Shown in pieces: positions 49,670 through 61,595 of a DNA stretch of 64,000 nucleotides. Position 1 is the first letter of the stretch. Every line of letters begins with the position of its first letter. Made by a program: the position numbers and the translations under genes. The DNA is from Microcebus murinus (Eukaryota > Chordata > Mammalia > Primates > Cheirogaleidae). The DNA lies in contig NC_134109.1 of NCBI RefSeq assembly GCF_040939455.1, positions 52,542,001-52,606,000 of the forward strand, read 5' to 3'. The notes below the pieces were generated by a model. The model worked only from the letters and a program-made list of their open reading frames with translations. It did not search any database and was not told the DNA's origin.

Positions 49670-50824
49670 ATTTCACTGAAAACTTCCTCATTTTGTCACA
49701 ACTGAATTTATCAACTCTCCTCCCTCTGTATCATTCCTACCCCATTTCTATACCCAGTATGCCCAACATGGGAATTCTTTGGAGATCTCCTTTCCCCACT
49801 CACATGCAATGGGCAGACCTCTAAGACTTTCAGCATACAATGGCAATAGACATCAGTATATTTATAATGTGTGATTTATTTAGATATAACTCATGGTCAT
49901 TCCAGTAGTACAGTACTAGCCTGTGCAGCCCTTTCATATTTTTCTCTTGAATAAAGGTAAAGAAAAATCAAACCAGTGCATTGTCCTAGAAAAATCTTTC
50001 TAAGTTGTGTCTTTAAAAGTCTCTTTGTAATGTTACTGGCATTAAATACACACACACACACATATACACAAACACACACATATACACACCCCTTACAAAA
50101 TGCATATCCCCTAGATACCAAACCAAATCAACAAGAAAACAAAGGTACACAAAAATGCATAATTTGGGGGATCATTTTGACAGTCTGAATTAAAGTCATT
50201 ATGTGAAAAGAAAAAAATGTTATGGCAAACATGAAATATTCACAAGAACATATTTAAATTATTATGCCTTCCATTATTGGAAACAGAATCTTCTCCTATT
50301 TGTTCAGGTTTATCTCAAAATTTATAGATGGACTTGACATATCTAAATATATATTCAAGAAATATATATTTATGAAATAGTGGCCAAACTCTCCAAAAAC
50401 AAATCCATCTTTTCCTTTGAAATATAAGATGCAATTTTCATGCCACAAATATGATTAGGAATATGCTACTTATGCAGATTATGACAAAATGATAGCTGAT
50501 AATCTATAAAATGGGAATTTTATCATGTCCATTTTATAGGTTAAATAATATCTAACTACAGCTACTGAATAACTCTTACAATATCACACAGTGTATCATG
50601 GCACTAATTAAAAAGTGTTAATCTAAAATTAGATTTATAAATAAATGGTTTCATATGAAAAAGCAACTCTTCTAACCAACTCTTCAAGCAACTCTTCTAA
50701 ATAATCAGAAGAGATTAAATATAGACAAAAGCTCTGTGAGAGTCAATGAAATTGCTCCCAACCTTATATCCTTACCTTAATTCTTGTTACATTCCTAATT
50801 CCTCAGTATCTGCTTTTAGTTCTA
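49670..50824. other. No gene seen; holds a CA repeat
   Basis: Unassigned AT-rich sequence with the CA microsatellite at 50047. Frames 49897-50121 and 49976-50188 are artefacts of that repeat. Confidence 0.5.
50047..50089. repeat. (CA)n imperfect microsatellite
   Basis: CA units with TATA and AA interruptions. Confidence 0.9.
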
Positions 50825-51040
50825 AATATTCACAATACTAAAGATTTGGAATTCACCTAAGTGTCCATCAATAGATGAATGGATAAACAAATTATGGTAT
50901 ACATACACAATGGAATATTATATAGCCACAGAAAGAGTGAGTCATGGATGGAACTGGAACATTATGTTAAGTGAAATAAGCCAAGTACAGAAAGACAAGT
51001 TTTGCATATTCTTACTCCTACGTGAGAGCTAAATGTTAAA
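50825..51040 (+). mobile_element. Old L1 ORF2 end and 3' UTR start, split by an Alu
   Basis: 'aagtgtccatcaatagatgaatgg' territory near 50860, 'tggaatattatatagcca' near 50911, 'gatggaactggaacatta' near 50947 and 'gtgaaataagccaagtacag' near 50970 mark the L1 ORF2 C-terminus in plus orientation. The old L1 appears to resume at about 51426 ('catggaggcaaaatta') after the Alu. Confidence 0.8.
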
Positions 51041-51052
51041 ATCAATTGATTT

Positions 51053-51413
51053 GCCAGGTGCAGTGGCTCAAGCCTGTAATCCTAGCACTCTGGGAGGTCA
51101 AGGCAGGTGAAGCGTTTGAGCTCTGGAGTTCGAGACCACGCTGAACAAGAGCGAGACCCTGTCTCTACAAAAAAATAAAATAAAATAGAAAGAAATTAGC
51201 TGGACAACTGAAAATATATAGAATAAATTAGCCAGGCATGGTGGCGCATGCCTGTAGTCCTAGCTCCTCGGGAGTCTGAGGCAGGAGGATCGCCTGAGCC
51301 CAGGAGTTTGAGGTTGCTGGGAGCTAGACTGATGCCATGGCACTCTCGCCTGGTAGAGTAAGACTCTGTCTTAAAAAATAAATAAATAAATAAATCAAAT
51401 CAAATCAAATCAT
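51053..51413 (+). mobile_element. Alu SINE, older subfamily, with (CAAAT)n tail
   Basis: Starts 'gccaggtgcagtggctc'. The linker reads 'ttagctggacaact' instead of 'ttaattggccaact', and the left arm has 'tttgagctctggagttcgag', so it belongs to a different, probably older, group than the copies at 1401, 56647 and 61596. The tail runs through (AAAT)n into (CAAAT)n. The 12-bp duplication 'atcaattgattt' at 51041-51052 and 51414-51425 flanks it. Confidence 0.95.
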
Positions 51414-51750
51414 ATCAATTGATTTCATGGAGGCAAAATTAAATACTTCATTCCCACATAGTCTTTAGTAAAAAAATAAAAATATCATGCAAAGCAACCT
51501 TCTCTAATAAATTATGTTCCTAATTATATGGAAAATATAGAAGTCACTAAAATTATGCAATTCTCCTGCATACAGTGTATATTAGACAATTTCTATAAGC
51601 CAATAAGTGATACACCTTTCATAATATTATTTGGTATTTAACCTCTAGGACATAAATTAATACTCAAACTGAAAGCTCACAATTTTTATGATGAAAATTC
51701 ATAGGTGTAACTACAGCCAGGGTCTGAGGTAGTATTAATCATCTGCAATT

Positions 51751-51925
51751 TAAAAATTATATGTAATTCTCTATTATATGTAATTATATGTAATCTCTCT
51801 ATTATGTATGTATATGTAATCTATTATGTATGTATATGTAATACATATGTAATTACATATGTATATGTAATCTCTCTAATACGTAAAAATTATATGTAAT
51901 CTCTCTATTATATGTAATTCTGTTA
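51751..51925. repeat. Degenerate AT-rich minisatellite around 'tatatgtaat'
   Basis: The word 'tatatgtaat' recurs about nine times, often followed by 'ctctctatta' or 'ctctatta', with 'tatgtatg' variants between. A palindrome 'catatgtaattacatatg' sits near 51844. Units vary in length, so this is an irregular tandem array. Confidence 0.85.
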
Positions 51926-52199
51926 TGCTTGAGAAAAAAATAAAAATCTGTGTTATTTCTAAGAACAAAGTAAAATGACATATTTGCAATTATGTGTAAT
52001 ATTTTTAGTTTCATTGTAGCTGAAAAGCTATTTTTTTATAAATAAAACACTGAGTAGCAGATATTATTGTTTGTCAAAAGACATCTCTCTTCATGGTTGC
52101 AGCCTTAAATGAGTTTGAGGTTTTAACTCTCCCCTTTACAGAGAGAAAAAAAATCAACTCCAAGTTTTAAGGATAAATTATGAATAGTTTTAAGAAACC
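51926..52199. other. No gene or assignable repeat seen
   Basis: AT-rich sequence. Confidence 0.5.
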
Positions 52200-52635
52200 T
52201 ATTTTTGTGGGCTGATTCTGTTGTCAGTGATTGGTTTGCATGAGCATGTGAACCAATCCTGTCCAATGAGATAAATAGAAGAGTCTGCTGAGAGACAGCT
52301 TGGAATCACTTCTTTGACCTTACAAATTCAATATGGAAAAATAATCTGTCTTATTCTTGTGGGCATTGCATTATCTATATCTGATGACCGTGACTGTATC
52401 AGTGATCTTAGGGTTACAGGAGCAGCCAGCCTAAGGACAAATTCAATGCCCTAAAGGTGACAGGGTGGAAAGATGATACTAATTTGGAATCATGATGATG
52501 TGGCTGAACTGCTAAATTAACCAGTTCTCGAGCCCATTGGTTTTTGAAACTGGTTCTATGAGAATAAATTCTTCCTTATTATTTGGACCAATGGAATTAG
52601 GGTTTTCTTATTCTTGCTGTCTAACACATTGAAAT
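52200..52635 (+). mobile_element. Possible ancient LTR/retroelement remnant
   Basis: 'gagaataaattcttccttatta' territory near 52559 followed by 'gggttttcttattcttgctg' near 52602 resembles the polyadenylation and 3' end region of old mammalian LTRs. 'gtggctgaactgctaaattaacc' territory near 52500 fits the same reading. The family is not assignable by eye. Confidence 0.4.
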
Positions 52636-53130
52636 AGATATATAAATGCCCCCATTCCAAATTTCACATTATATTTAAATCCCTGTACCAACTGCCTCTA
52701 TTAAATTTTAAAAGATGACTTAATAAATTCTATATTTGAATATATACTCAAGAGAAATTAATTCCCATTTTATATTCCTGGATTCAGCATGCCAAAATAT
52801 GAATTAAAGCAATTTTAAGCATATATATTAATGTTTTAAAAATATAGTTACAATTAATAAAGTTCACTCAATGTTACTATATACCACAATATATTTGCAT
52901 CCTTCCTAAATATCTTGCACAGAGTACATATGGATAACTAACAAGCAACTTGTTTATTAAAAAATGCATATTATATTGCAATCTCAGTGAGGGCTAGTGT
53001 TTATAAGGATGTAAGAGGATAAGTTGTAGACAATTCATGATATTTCATATAAACATTCAGTACTATTCAATAAATAGAAGTCATTTATTCCTAAGGGGTG
53101 TTGTATATAGTTCTAAGAGAGTGCTTAAGA
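52636..53130. other. No gene or assignable repeat seen
   Basis: AT-rich sequence. Confidence 0.5.
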
Positions 53131-53140
53131 AATGATATGG

Positions 53141-53490
53141 GGCCGGGCATGGTGGCTCACACCTGTCATCCCAGCACTCTGGGAGGCTGAGGTGGATGAA
53201 TCATTTGAGCTCTGGAGTTTGAGACCAGCCTGAGCAAGAGCTAGACCACATCTCTACTAAAAAAATAGAAAGAAATTAGCTGGACAACTAAAAATACATA
53301 GAAAAAATTAGGCGGGCATGGTAGCACATGCCTGTAGTCCCAGCTACTCGGGAGGCTGAGGCAGGAGAATCACCTGAGCCCAGGAGTTTGAGGTTGCTGT
53401 GAGCTAGGCTGATGCCATGGCACTCTAGTCCCGGCAATAGAGTGAAACTCTGTCTCAAAAAAAAAAAAAAAAAGAAAAGAAAAAGAAAGA
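53141..53490 (+). mobile_element. Alu SINE, older subfamily, plus strand
   Basis: Starts 'ggccgggcatggtggctc', linker 'ttagctggacaactaaaaat', left arm 'atttgagctctggagtttgag', right arm 'gctgatgccatggcactc', A-rich tail with G interruptions to about 53490. It shares the linker variant of the Alu at 51053. Flanks show only weak similarity ('agaaatgatatggg' versus 'agaaagaatctggg'), so the duplication is eroded. It seems to be inserted in a MIR. Confidence 0.93.
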
Positions 53491-53655
53491 ATCTGGGTTA
53501 AATATAGTTTTGAAGACTTACTAGTTCTTGTGATTGAAGGCTGATTACTTAACTATTCTTAGTCTCAAATTTTATTTCTCAGGTGGATATAATAATATTC
53601 TTCCTCTTAATTATCTCTTATGATGTCTAAATGAGAATAACATTTTGCACATGAA
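53491..53655 (+). mobile_element. MIR SINE remnant
   Basis: 'ctgggttaaatatag' near 53493, 'acttactagttcttgtgattgaagg' territory near 53517, 'attacttaactattcttagtctc' territory near 53544 and 'ggatataataatattcttcc' near 53584 follow MIR order. Confidence 0.7.
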
Positions 53656-56632
53656 TAATATATAATACACCTTACTTAGTTGCACAAGATGATTAAAATA
53701 CAAATAAATATGCCTCCTAGAGAGTTTTAGTTTCTGATTTCTTTTACATCTGTAAGCCCATGACTCAAATCTAGCTGGTGGCTCTAGTAAATTATTTTCC
53801 TTCCATGTCAAATGGTATTCAGAAGAAGTAAAAATTTTGTATATCCACAAAAAATATTATCACTTACATTTAACTGAGGGGAATTAATAAAAATCCTCTG
53901 GAAAATATAATTGAGACACTTGAAATTTTCAGTGTTGAAATGGTGAAAGTTACAAACACCTCTAAATCATGATATGAGGTTCTGGATTATAATTTGTTTT
54001 TAGTCAGTTTCCTTTTTTCTTTTCTCCTGGAAACCTGATACAAGTAAAACATTGCTTATGGTAAAAGTTGATCATTGTTAGGTAAATTGCCTCTGGAATG
54101 AGAGTATTATTAATACCTGATAGGATTCCATGGCTTTGGGCAATCCTGTTTACAACAACTTGCCTATCTTTGCTAAAACCTGAAAACTATGCTGGTAGAA
54201 TAAGAGATATTAGTTCCTGTAGGGATTGAGTATTAACCCAGGGTGACTTCTACACTACTCCAATATCAATCTCCTTTTATGCCCTCACCTATAATCTATT
54301 ACCTAAAGAATAAAAGAAAATAGATCCTGGATGCTACATAGACTATTGCAAGGGCATGTATAGAAATAAAATATGCACCACTTATCTGCTGGCAAATTGT
54401 GTTTTCTGACTTAAATTATTTTAAGTGAACCTATGGCTAAACATGGCCTTTGGCATCTTGTTAGTCTGAATGTTTAGTGGACTAAGAAAACCCCCATAAA
54501 CATTTCAGTGTAATACTAGAGTATGTTCCTTAAAAAGCCATAACTAATCATTTATTTACCAGAAGAAATTTTAATAACAACTCTAACATAACAGAATTTT
54601 CAATTAGATAATTATGTATATAATGCTGTATATTTCTAAATCACTCTGGTAGAAACTGAAGTGATACAAAAAAGAAAAAGAACTTCTATAATACTTATGG
54701 TTAAGTTATGAGAAGTTACAAGAGATCGTTGTCCCTTACAAAAGCAATAAAAATAAAAGTGAAAATAAGCCAGATAAATCAAATCATAATTACTTTTCAG
54801 CATATAAGAAGGCTGATGATGCAAATAAATCTAGTTGAATTGAAGGCCATTCTAGGAGAGAAGAATCACTTGGCTGCTCTAAAATACTGGGATAAGAAGG
54901 GATTCTGCAGAGCCTCAGATACAGAGCAAGCATGCAGCCACCTGCCAGCTTTTTCCTGTTGATCTTCAGTGAAGTAGTGGTTAATATACTGACGGCTAGA
55001 CAAGGCAGAAGAGCTGAGAAATTAGCACAGGAAACACATGGTACCTTCCCCAAGTGTGAAAATCATACATTCAAAGACTGGGGACAGGTCAGCAAGACAG
55101 GAAGAGATTAGCTGGGATGCAGAAAGCCAAAGCAGACATTCAAAGCTGAGAGAATTCCTCAACATTCCTGAAAATTGGACACTACACTATAAAACATAAA
55201 GGGATCTCCAGAGACTTTTTCTGCTAATGGAAAATTCTCATCCCTCCCTCAAAATATTTGAAGCTCACATGGAACCAAATTTATTGAAAGTTGCAACAAT
55301 AGCCAGCCTCAGCTCAACTACAGAATGACACATTAAATCTATTGATCTGTCAGAATAAAGGACATACTTTTCCTTATTAGTTATTCCAGTTTCTACTGTT
55401 ATTTTATGTACATTATTGGGGGCGTATTACCACCAATTTTATCTACTTGAAGAATAGAATGTTTAGGAAGGAGTGAAAATTAGAGCTGAGAAACATATAA
55501 TCAAATATATAAACTTAATAAGAAACCACATGTTAATACTTTGCTTTATATTTTGAATGAATATAGTTATAAAAGTTATAACTTGCAAATTTTTTCACCT
55601 CAAAAAAACACTGTTATATGCTTATACAAAACCAAATTGAAGTGTAAAAGGAACAAAAATTATGTAAAATATTGGTAATGAAAATTTACCTCCTAGAGTC
55701 CATATAATAAAACACTTCAAGGAAATATCATTAAAAGGAACTCTCCTGTTGAGTTGGAGACAGTAATAATTTGATTACCAGGCATTTTCATATTTTGCCA
55801 AATCTCTTGTATTCATTTATGAAACAATTTATATTTCCAAGTTACTGGTGATGATAAGTAACTCAACTTAATCAGAGTTTAAAGATGTGAAAATCAGAAA
55901 ATGAGCCCTCCTAATATAAGTCTACACACTAGAAAGAAAAACTATAATATTTGGTTAAATGTGGAAGAAACATCAAGAAGATACTGAAAGGAGTTGCATA
56001 ATTCCTCAGTTCCCAAGCAAGATAGAGATTTTTCCAAAATGTGTCATGGTGCTGAAATTCATATCCAATGTCCAAGGTGTTGGGATCTAGAGTTCCATGA
56101 GGAAAACAGCAGGAACCTGCCTTCTCCTACAGCAATTGAAGTCATTCCCACCACAGGAGTGTAGGCGAGTCTTCTCTCAGTGAGGAAGTCTGCTTATATC
56201 CCATTATTGTCATTATCATCTAGACTTAACCTTCAATCCAGGGAAAGAATTCCAAATGAGACAGGGATATTAAGAGAAGTATAAGCTCCAACTGAGAACA
56301 TATGAATTATATGACTTTACTATGGGCATTTATAAATCACCTAAACAGTACAAACTAAGCAGAAAGATGCCCATAAAGCTGAAGACTTGATAAGAGGAGA
56401 TTTGATCATATAAATTAAATGGAAATTGTATCTTAGTCCCTCCTCTTTTACCTATAGAATTCTTAACAATGGCTTACTTTAAGCCATTGTCACCTCCCCA
56501 AAATGAGTAATACCTACAAAGGATACAGTATGGGCTTTATGCACAAATTTTTCAAAGGAGAGTATACAAAATCAAAAGACATTTGACAAATATCTGCTCT
56601 ATGCCTCAGGCTATACTCTATGGGACATAAAC
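53656..56632. other. No gene seen; one perfect hairpin
   Basis: About 3 kb of mostly AT-rich sequence. Frames 53611-53850, 54636-54824, 54708-54962 and 54790-55053 overlap on opposite strands and have no known motif. The notable item is the inverted repeat at 56466-56490. Confidence 0.5.
56466..56490. repeat. Perfect 11-bp inverted repeat with 3-base loop
   Basis: 'acaatggctta' (56466-56476) and its exact complement 'taagccattgt' (56480-56490) flank 'ctt'. No T-run or other terminator-like context follows. Confidence 0.9.
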
Positions 56633-56646
56633 AAAAATGCATAAGA
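56633..56646. repeat. Target-site duplication of Alu 56647-56978, left copy
   Basis: 'aaaaatgcataaga' recurs exactly at 56979-56992. Confidence 0.93.
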
Positions 56647-56978
56647 GGGCTGGGCGCTGTGGCTCACGCCTGTAATCCTAGCTCTTGGGAGGCCAAGGCG
56701 GGCGGATTGCTCAAGGTCAGGAGTTCAAAACCAGCCTGAGCAAGAGCGAGACCCCATCTCTACTATAAATAGAAAGAAATTAATTGGCCAACTGATATAT
56801 ATATAGAAAAAAAAAAAAATTAGCCGGGCATGGTGGCGCATGCCTGTAGTCCCAGCTACTCGGGAGGCTGAGGCAGAAGGATCACTCGAGCCCAGGAGAT
56901 TGAGGTTGCTGTGAGCTAGGCTGACGCCACGGCACTCACTCTAGCCTGGACAACAAAGCGAGACTTGTCTCAAAAAAA
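56647..56978 (+). mobile_element. Alu SINE, full-length, same variant as 1401
   Basis: Shares with the copy at 1401 the variants 'gcgctgtggc', 'cctagctcttg', 'ggattgctcaagg', 'ttcaaaacc', 'aactgatatatatata' and 'cagaaggatcactcgag'. The 14-bp perfect duplication supports insertion as one unit. Low divergence between the two copies suggests a fairly young subfamily. Confidence 0.97.
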
Positions 56979-56992
56979 AAAAATGCATAAGA
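56979..56992. repeat. Target-site duplication of Alu 56647-56978, right copy
   Basis: Exact match to 56633-56646. Confidence 0.93.
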
Positions 56993-57242
56993 TATGATGC
57001 TATGCTATGCTGTGAGGATCAATATTTTATTGTGGCACTTGATAATTCTGGAAGTCTTTCAGAAGAATAATTGATTAATGTAATAGCATTGTAGAGTTTA
57101 GACAAATGTCAACAAGAGAATAGATGAAAGTAAATCTGTGCTGGGATATCCAGGTGGGATGGAACAAGTATATAATTTACATCAGTAACATGAAAAAATG
57201 ACAACAACAAAAAAACATTTGGTAAAAGGGAAGACATAAAAA

Positions 57243-57470
57243 TGTATTGAGTATTAATACATACTATGTTCTATGCTCTTGACATGTTCCCTCATCTAAT
57301 TCTTACAACATCTTATTGTTCGGAGATTATTTCCACTGTATCAATAAAGGAATTGTTGTATAAGCATTTTATTTGCCCTGTTCAAGATTACTCAAGGTGT
57401 AGGCGGAAAAAACAAGATTTGAAGCTAACATTAGTGAGTCTCTAAAACCATTAGCATAGTCTTAAATAAA
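57243..57470 (-). mobile_element. MIR SINE remnant
   Basis: 'tgttctatgctcttgacatg' near 57268, 'catctaattcttacaacatc' near 57293, 'aagattactcaaggtgtagg' near 57384 and 'gatttgaagctaac' near 57416 are reverse-complement MIR in order, over about its full length. Confidence 0.7.
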
Positions 57471-59364
57471 AAGATGCACGCGTGAAATAAATTAAATTTG
57501 CTCTCTGATTTTGAGGTTTGAGTAAGAGGCAAAATAGAAAGTTAATCACATGGTTTTTTTTTTCTTTTTTAAATGGCGGATATTGTGCCATCCACCAAGA
57601 TAGAGCATACAGTATATTTTAGGGTCAAAAAAGAATCAAGTTTGTATAACATAAGTTGAGATTTCCACAGCTCTTAAAAGTGAAGATGTCTAAAGTGATG
57701 CTGGAAATATATTTACACAATTTAGGAAAGATGTTATCAGAGCTTCTAGAAGGTGTCTATAGTCAATCTTTGTATACCTAGCACCTTGCATGTTAATACA
57801 GTTGGCAAATGAATGATGTTGAACTCATGGAAGTTGATGAGAATGTCTATAAACAGAAAGAAAGTGTAATGAACTTAGAAGGACTAACAGCAGAGAATTC
57901 AAAAAAATTCCTCAGATTGGTGAAGGAGGAATTTGGAAAATGCAGTACATTAAACTATAAGTTAGAAAATCAGAAATAAAGGAGCATCAAAATTTGTCAG
58001 ATGTTACCAAGAGATCAAGTAGATGAAATTTTAGAAGATATAATTTAATTCATTGTTTTTAACAGGTAATAGAAATGTCAAAGAAATAAATGTAAAGTTT
58101 TAGTGTACCAAAATTCCAAGGCTACAGGTAATGAAGTATATTGATTTAGTTGGCAGAATGGAAAAAGTCATTGCAAAGAACAGGATGTTTAAAGACAATG
58201 AAGCTAATGTCAGTCATCAATCCAAGGAAAATATTTTCAAGTGTTTGAGTCATGCATCTGATTGTACTTGTGTTGTGAAGAGTGTGTAGGACCTCTGAGA
58301 CTTGTGCAAAGTTAGCTATAACTGAAATGGATTATGTCTGGAGAAAATAGTTTGCTCTGAGAAGTAGCTGTGACTAAATGAATTTGGTGATTCATGACAC
58401 AACAGAGATATCTCTTTGAATTCAATTTTGCTGTTGCAAACTAAAATAAATTCTCTACATAAATGTATAGTTTTAAAAAGTACCCTGGCATTATTGCAAA
58501 AAAGATATGTGTGTGTATATTAAATGGGATATTTATTTGTAGTAGATTAAAATAATTAAAAGATTAAAATATTGTTAAAAATAGTAAATTGAAATAAAAT
58601 ACCACATTTAAAAGAAGTAAGCAATCCAGAAAATATCTCTTGACTATGTTCCTCTATGTCTACCACATCATTTTTTCCATTGTGCTCACAATTTTCTCAA
58701 TGCATGCCATTTTTTAAAGGGGCCAAACTACTGTTAAGTTTTGCCTGTTGACTTGAATGCTCCCTCCCAAACAGATATTAAACCTTTATTATCTTTATTT
58801 ATCCCATTGATTCTCATTTTTTTCATTGTTACCCCCACAAGAAGATATTTTAAACACTTTTTCCTAATCATTCCCCATGAAATGTCAATACTATAGATAT
58901 ATTGTATATTTTAATGTAATATATGAATATTTGTACCTTATATATAAGAAGACTAAGATTCTTCCTCCTTCCCCTGAGAAAGATTTTTGTTTTTTTAGGG
59001 ATGATATTGTGCCATTGAGAAGACATGATATACCTCATTCAAAGTAGACACTGTGTGTGATGCTTTGGTGAAGGTGTGCTATTAAGAAGGCTGTAAATTC
59101 ATCAATAGTCATAGAACTTTTATTTTTAAGGGGCCAAGTCCCTTTGGAACACTTTGAATGCAGTCTTGACCACTAAAAAATGAAGAGAACAAATTTCAGC
59201 ATAGTTTCCCTATTTGGGAATGGTAGTTTAAATATTTATTTAATCTAATGCATGACTATGAAAATCAAAGTATTATGAAATATAGCCTTATTTGCAGAAG
59301 GTTAAACACACAATTTTAATTATATGTACTTTTTATAAACAGGAGAAATCTAAGGAAGCAAACC
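57471..59364. other. No gene or assignable repeat seen
   Basis: AT-rich sequence without nameable features. Confidence 0.5.
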
Positions 59365-59455
59365 ATTAATACAAATATTTATTAAACACTGAGGATTCAG
59401 TGGTGGCTAAAATGAAAATATGCCTGATCTCAGGAAGACTGGTACATACTGGTGA
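59365..59455 (-). mobile_element. Short L2 or MIR-like trace
   Basis: 'aatatttattaaacactgagg' near 59374 followed by 'cagtggtggctaaaatg' near 59399 and 'gcctgatctcagg' near 59422 resembles the reversed 3' region of L2. Confidence 0.45.
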
Positions 59456-59636
59456 GTCACCCAAATCAGGTTAATAGAGGCCAGATTCAAGAGTATAGGA
59501 AACTTTGAATATCTAAATTGGAAATGTCAGCAGGCAGACCAGCTGGCACAGGGGACAGCTGGCAGGCTATAGCCAATCTATGGACATGGCAGATTCTGGA
59601 TTGTGGGTTGACAAAAGTGAGGAGATGTGGGCATAA

Positions 59637-59652
59637 AATCTTCTCCACATAG
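59637..59652. repeat. Target-site duplication of the third inverted L1, left copy
   Basis: 'aatcttctccacatag' (16 bp) recurs exactly at 60637-60652. Confidence 0.95.
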
Positions 59653-60636
59653 ACCACATTTTGTTAATCCATTCATGTATTGATGCGCCCGTGGATAATT
59701 TCCACATCTTTGTAATTGTGAATTATACTGCTACAAACATTCAAGTGCAGATGTCTTTTTTATAGAATGTCTTTTTTTCCTTTGGGTAGATATTCATAAG
59801 TGGGATTGATGGATCAAATGGTAGTTCTACTTTTAGCTCGTGGGGGTATCTCCATACTACTTTTCACAGAGGTTGTACTAGTTTTCAGTCCTACCAGCAG
59901 TGTATGAGTGTTCTCGTCTCTCCTTACCCATACCAACATTTGTTGTTTTGGGACTTTTTGATGAAAGCCATTCTCATTGGAGTTAAATTATATCTCATTG
60001 TGATTTTGATTTGCATTCCCCTGATGATTAGAGATGTTGAGCATTTTTTTATATGTTTGTTGGCCATTAGTCTGTCTTCTTTTGAAAAGTTTCTATTCAT
60101 GTCCTTTGCCCACTTTTTAATGGGATTGATGTCTTCTTGCTGATTGTCCTGAGTTCTATACAGATTCTAGTTATCAGCCTTTTATCGGATGTATAGCATG
60201 CAAATACTTTCTCCCATTCTGTAAGTTGTCTATTCCCTGTAGTGATAGTTTCTTTGGCTGTGCAGAAGCTTTTTAATTTTGTCAGGTCCCATTTCTATAT
60301 TTTTGTTGATGCTATGATTGCTTTTGGGGTCTTCTTCAGAGAAGTATCACAAGAATAGAAAAACAAACATCATAAATACTCACCATTAAATCAATACTAA
60401 TGGATCAACATTAATGTGCACACATGGGAAGTAACATTCATAGAGTGTCGGGCAGGTAGGAGGGGAAGGGAGAATGGGTAAATCCATACCTAAGGGATGC
60501 AGTGCACGCCGCCTGCTGGATGGGCACGCTTTTCAGGCAGTGCAAAAGCCATTTATGCAACCAAAGCTTTTTACCACTATAATACTCTGAAATAAAAAAC
60601 AAAACAAAATAAAATAAAATAAAAACAGAAAAAAAG
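59653..60636 (+). mobile_element. L1 with 5' inversion, 984 bp, divergent 3' UTR
   Basis: Bounded by a perfect 16-bp duplication. The left part (59653 to about 60345) is minus-strand ORF2 C-terminal sequence. The right part (about 60346-60636) is plus strand: the last ORF2 codons ('gaagtatcacaagaatag'), the 3' UTR and a tail of (AAAAT)n type. By comparison with the copy at 32600, about 110 bases of ORF2 between the two parts are missing, so the inversion joint carries a deletion. The 3' UTR ends 'ccactataatactctg', unlike the 'tacccccataatatg' of the other copies. Frames 59904-60143 and 60803-60438 are not genes. Confidence 0.93.
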
Positions 60637-60652
60637 AATCTTCTCCACATAG
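60637..60652. repeat. Target-site duplication of the third inverted L1, right copy
   Basis: Exact match to 59637-59652. Confidence 0.95.
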
Positions 60653-61379
60653 GAGAGCAGTTTGCCAATGTCAAATGGGAGCAGCAGATAGTGAAGAGTT
60701 CAACGAGACAGAATCTGTCACATATAGCTTTTTTTTTTCCTTTAAGGAGGAAGGGACAATTATGGGGAAAATCATTAACTAGTGTAAGAGAGAAATAAAT
60801 CAAGCTACACCTGAAGAATAAGGCAGCTGATATCCAAGAACAAGAACCTGGGTTAGCAGAGGTTGGAACTTAAAGGAAAACAGTTATAGGTATCAGCTGT
60901 GTATAAACCAAAGCTACCCAAGAAAAGATAAAAAGGAAAGATACATGTGGCACTGTCAACAGCATAGCAACCACTCATATAAGATTAGAGACCACTTTCT
61001 CTCTCTTCTTGTTTTATCCTTCCTAGAATAAAATACCTGTGAACAGGGTTAGACTGACAAATCACCTGAAAAGACAGACAGTTGATTGTAGTCAATATAT
61101 TTAAAAGAAGACTTTTTTGGGAGTCTCAAATTCCACCTCCCTGTCAATCCCCAACCCTGAATCACTCTTTTTGTTTTCTGAGTAATTTCTTTAAAACTGA
61201 ACAGATTTCTGGGGGTGGGGAGAAAGCAAAGAATTATTTTGGCACATAATGCTTAGTATCAATTTTAAGTAGACTAATTTCCCCTAATGTGATAACTTTC
61301 CTCATTTCACTGCTATCCCATGTATAAACCTACTGTAAAAAGCTCACTTTATGTACTCCAAAGTACCATGTTTTCACAT
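60653..61379. other. No gene or assignable repeat seen
   Basis: AT-rich sequence with no recognised feature. Confidence 0.5.
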
Positions 61380-61525
61380 TTTTTGTAATTATCATCTCAC
61401 TTCTAATAAATGTTTCATGGCTGTCTTCTCTAATACATGTGAGTCTGTTAAGGGCAGGTTCACCATATTTCCCTAACACCTAGAACAGTGCCTGGAACAT
61501 GTAAATAAACATCTGTAGGATGACA
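61380..61525 (+). mobile_element. L2 3' end
   Basis: 'gtctgttaagggcaggttc' near 61443, 'cctaacacctagaacagtgcctgg' territory near 61473 and 'aataaacatctgtagg' near 61504 are the terminal L2 blocks. The downstream Alu begins 70 bases later. Confidence 0.75.
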
Positions 61526-61581
61526 GAGCGTATAAAAAAAGAAAATAATACTGAGGGAGGGAGGAAGAGAGATAAGCTAAT

Positions 61582-61595
61582 AAGAAAGGAGGTGG
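61582..61595. repeat. Target-site duplication of Alu 61596-61927, left copy
   Basis: 'aagaaaggaggtgg' recurs exactly at 61928-61941. Confidence 0.93.

Noticed and set aside
51751..51925. CRISPR-like repeated array
   Set aside because: Units are irregular, AT-rich and without unique spacers of constant length; the host is a mammal.
56466..56490. Rho-independent terminator
   Set aside because: No T-run follows and the genome is eukaryotic.
59904..60143. 79-residue frame with hydrophobic stretches resembling a membrane protein
   Set aside because: It is antisense to L1 ORF2 inside an inverted L1 segment.
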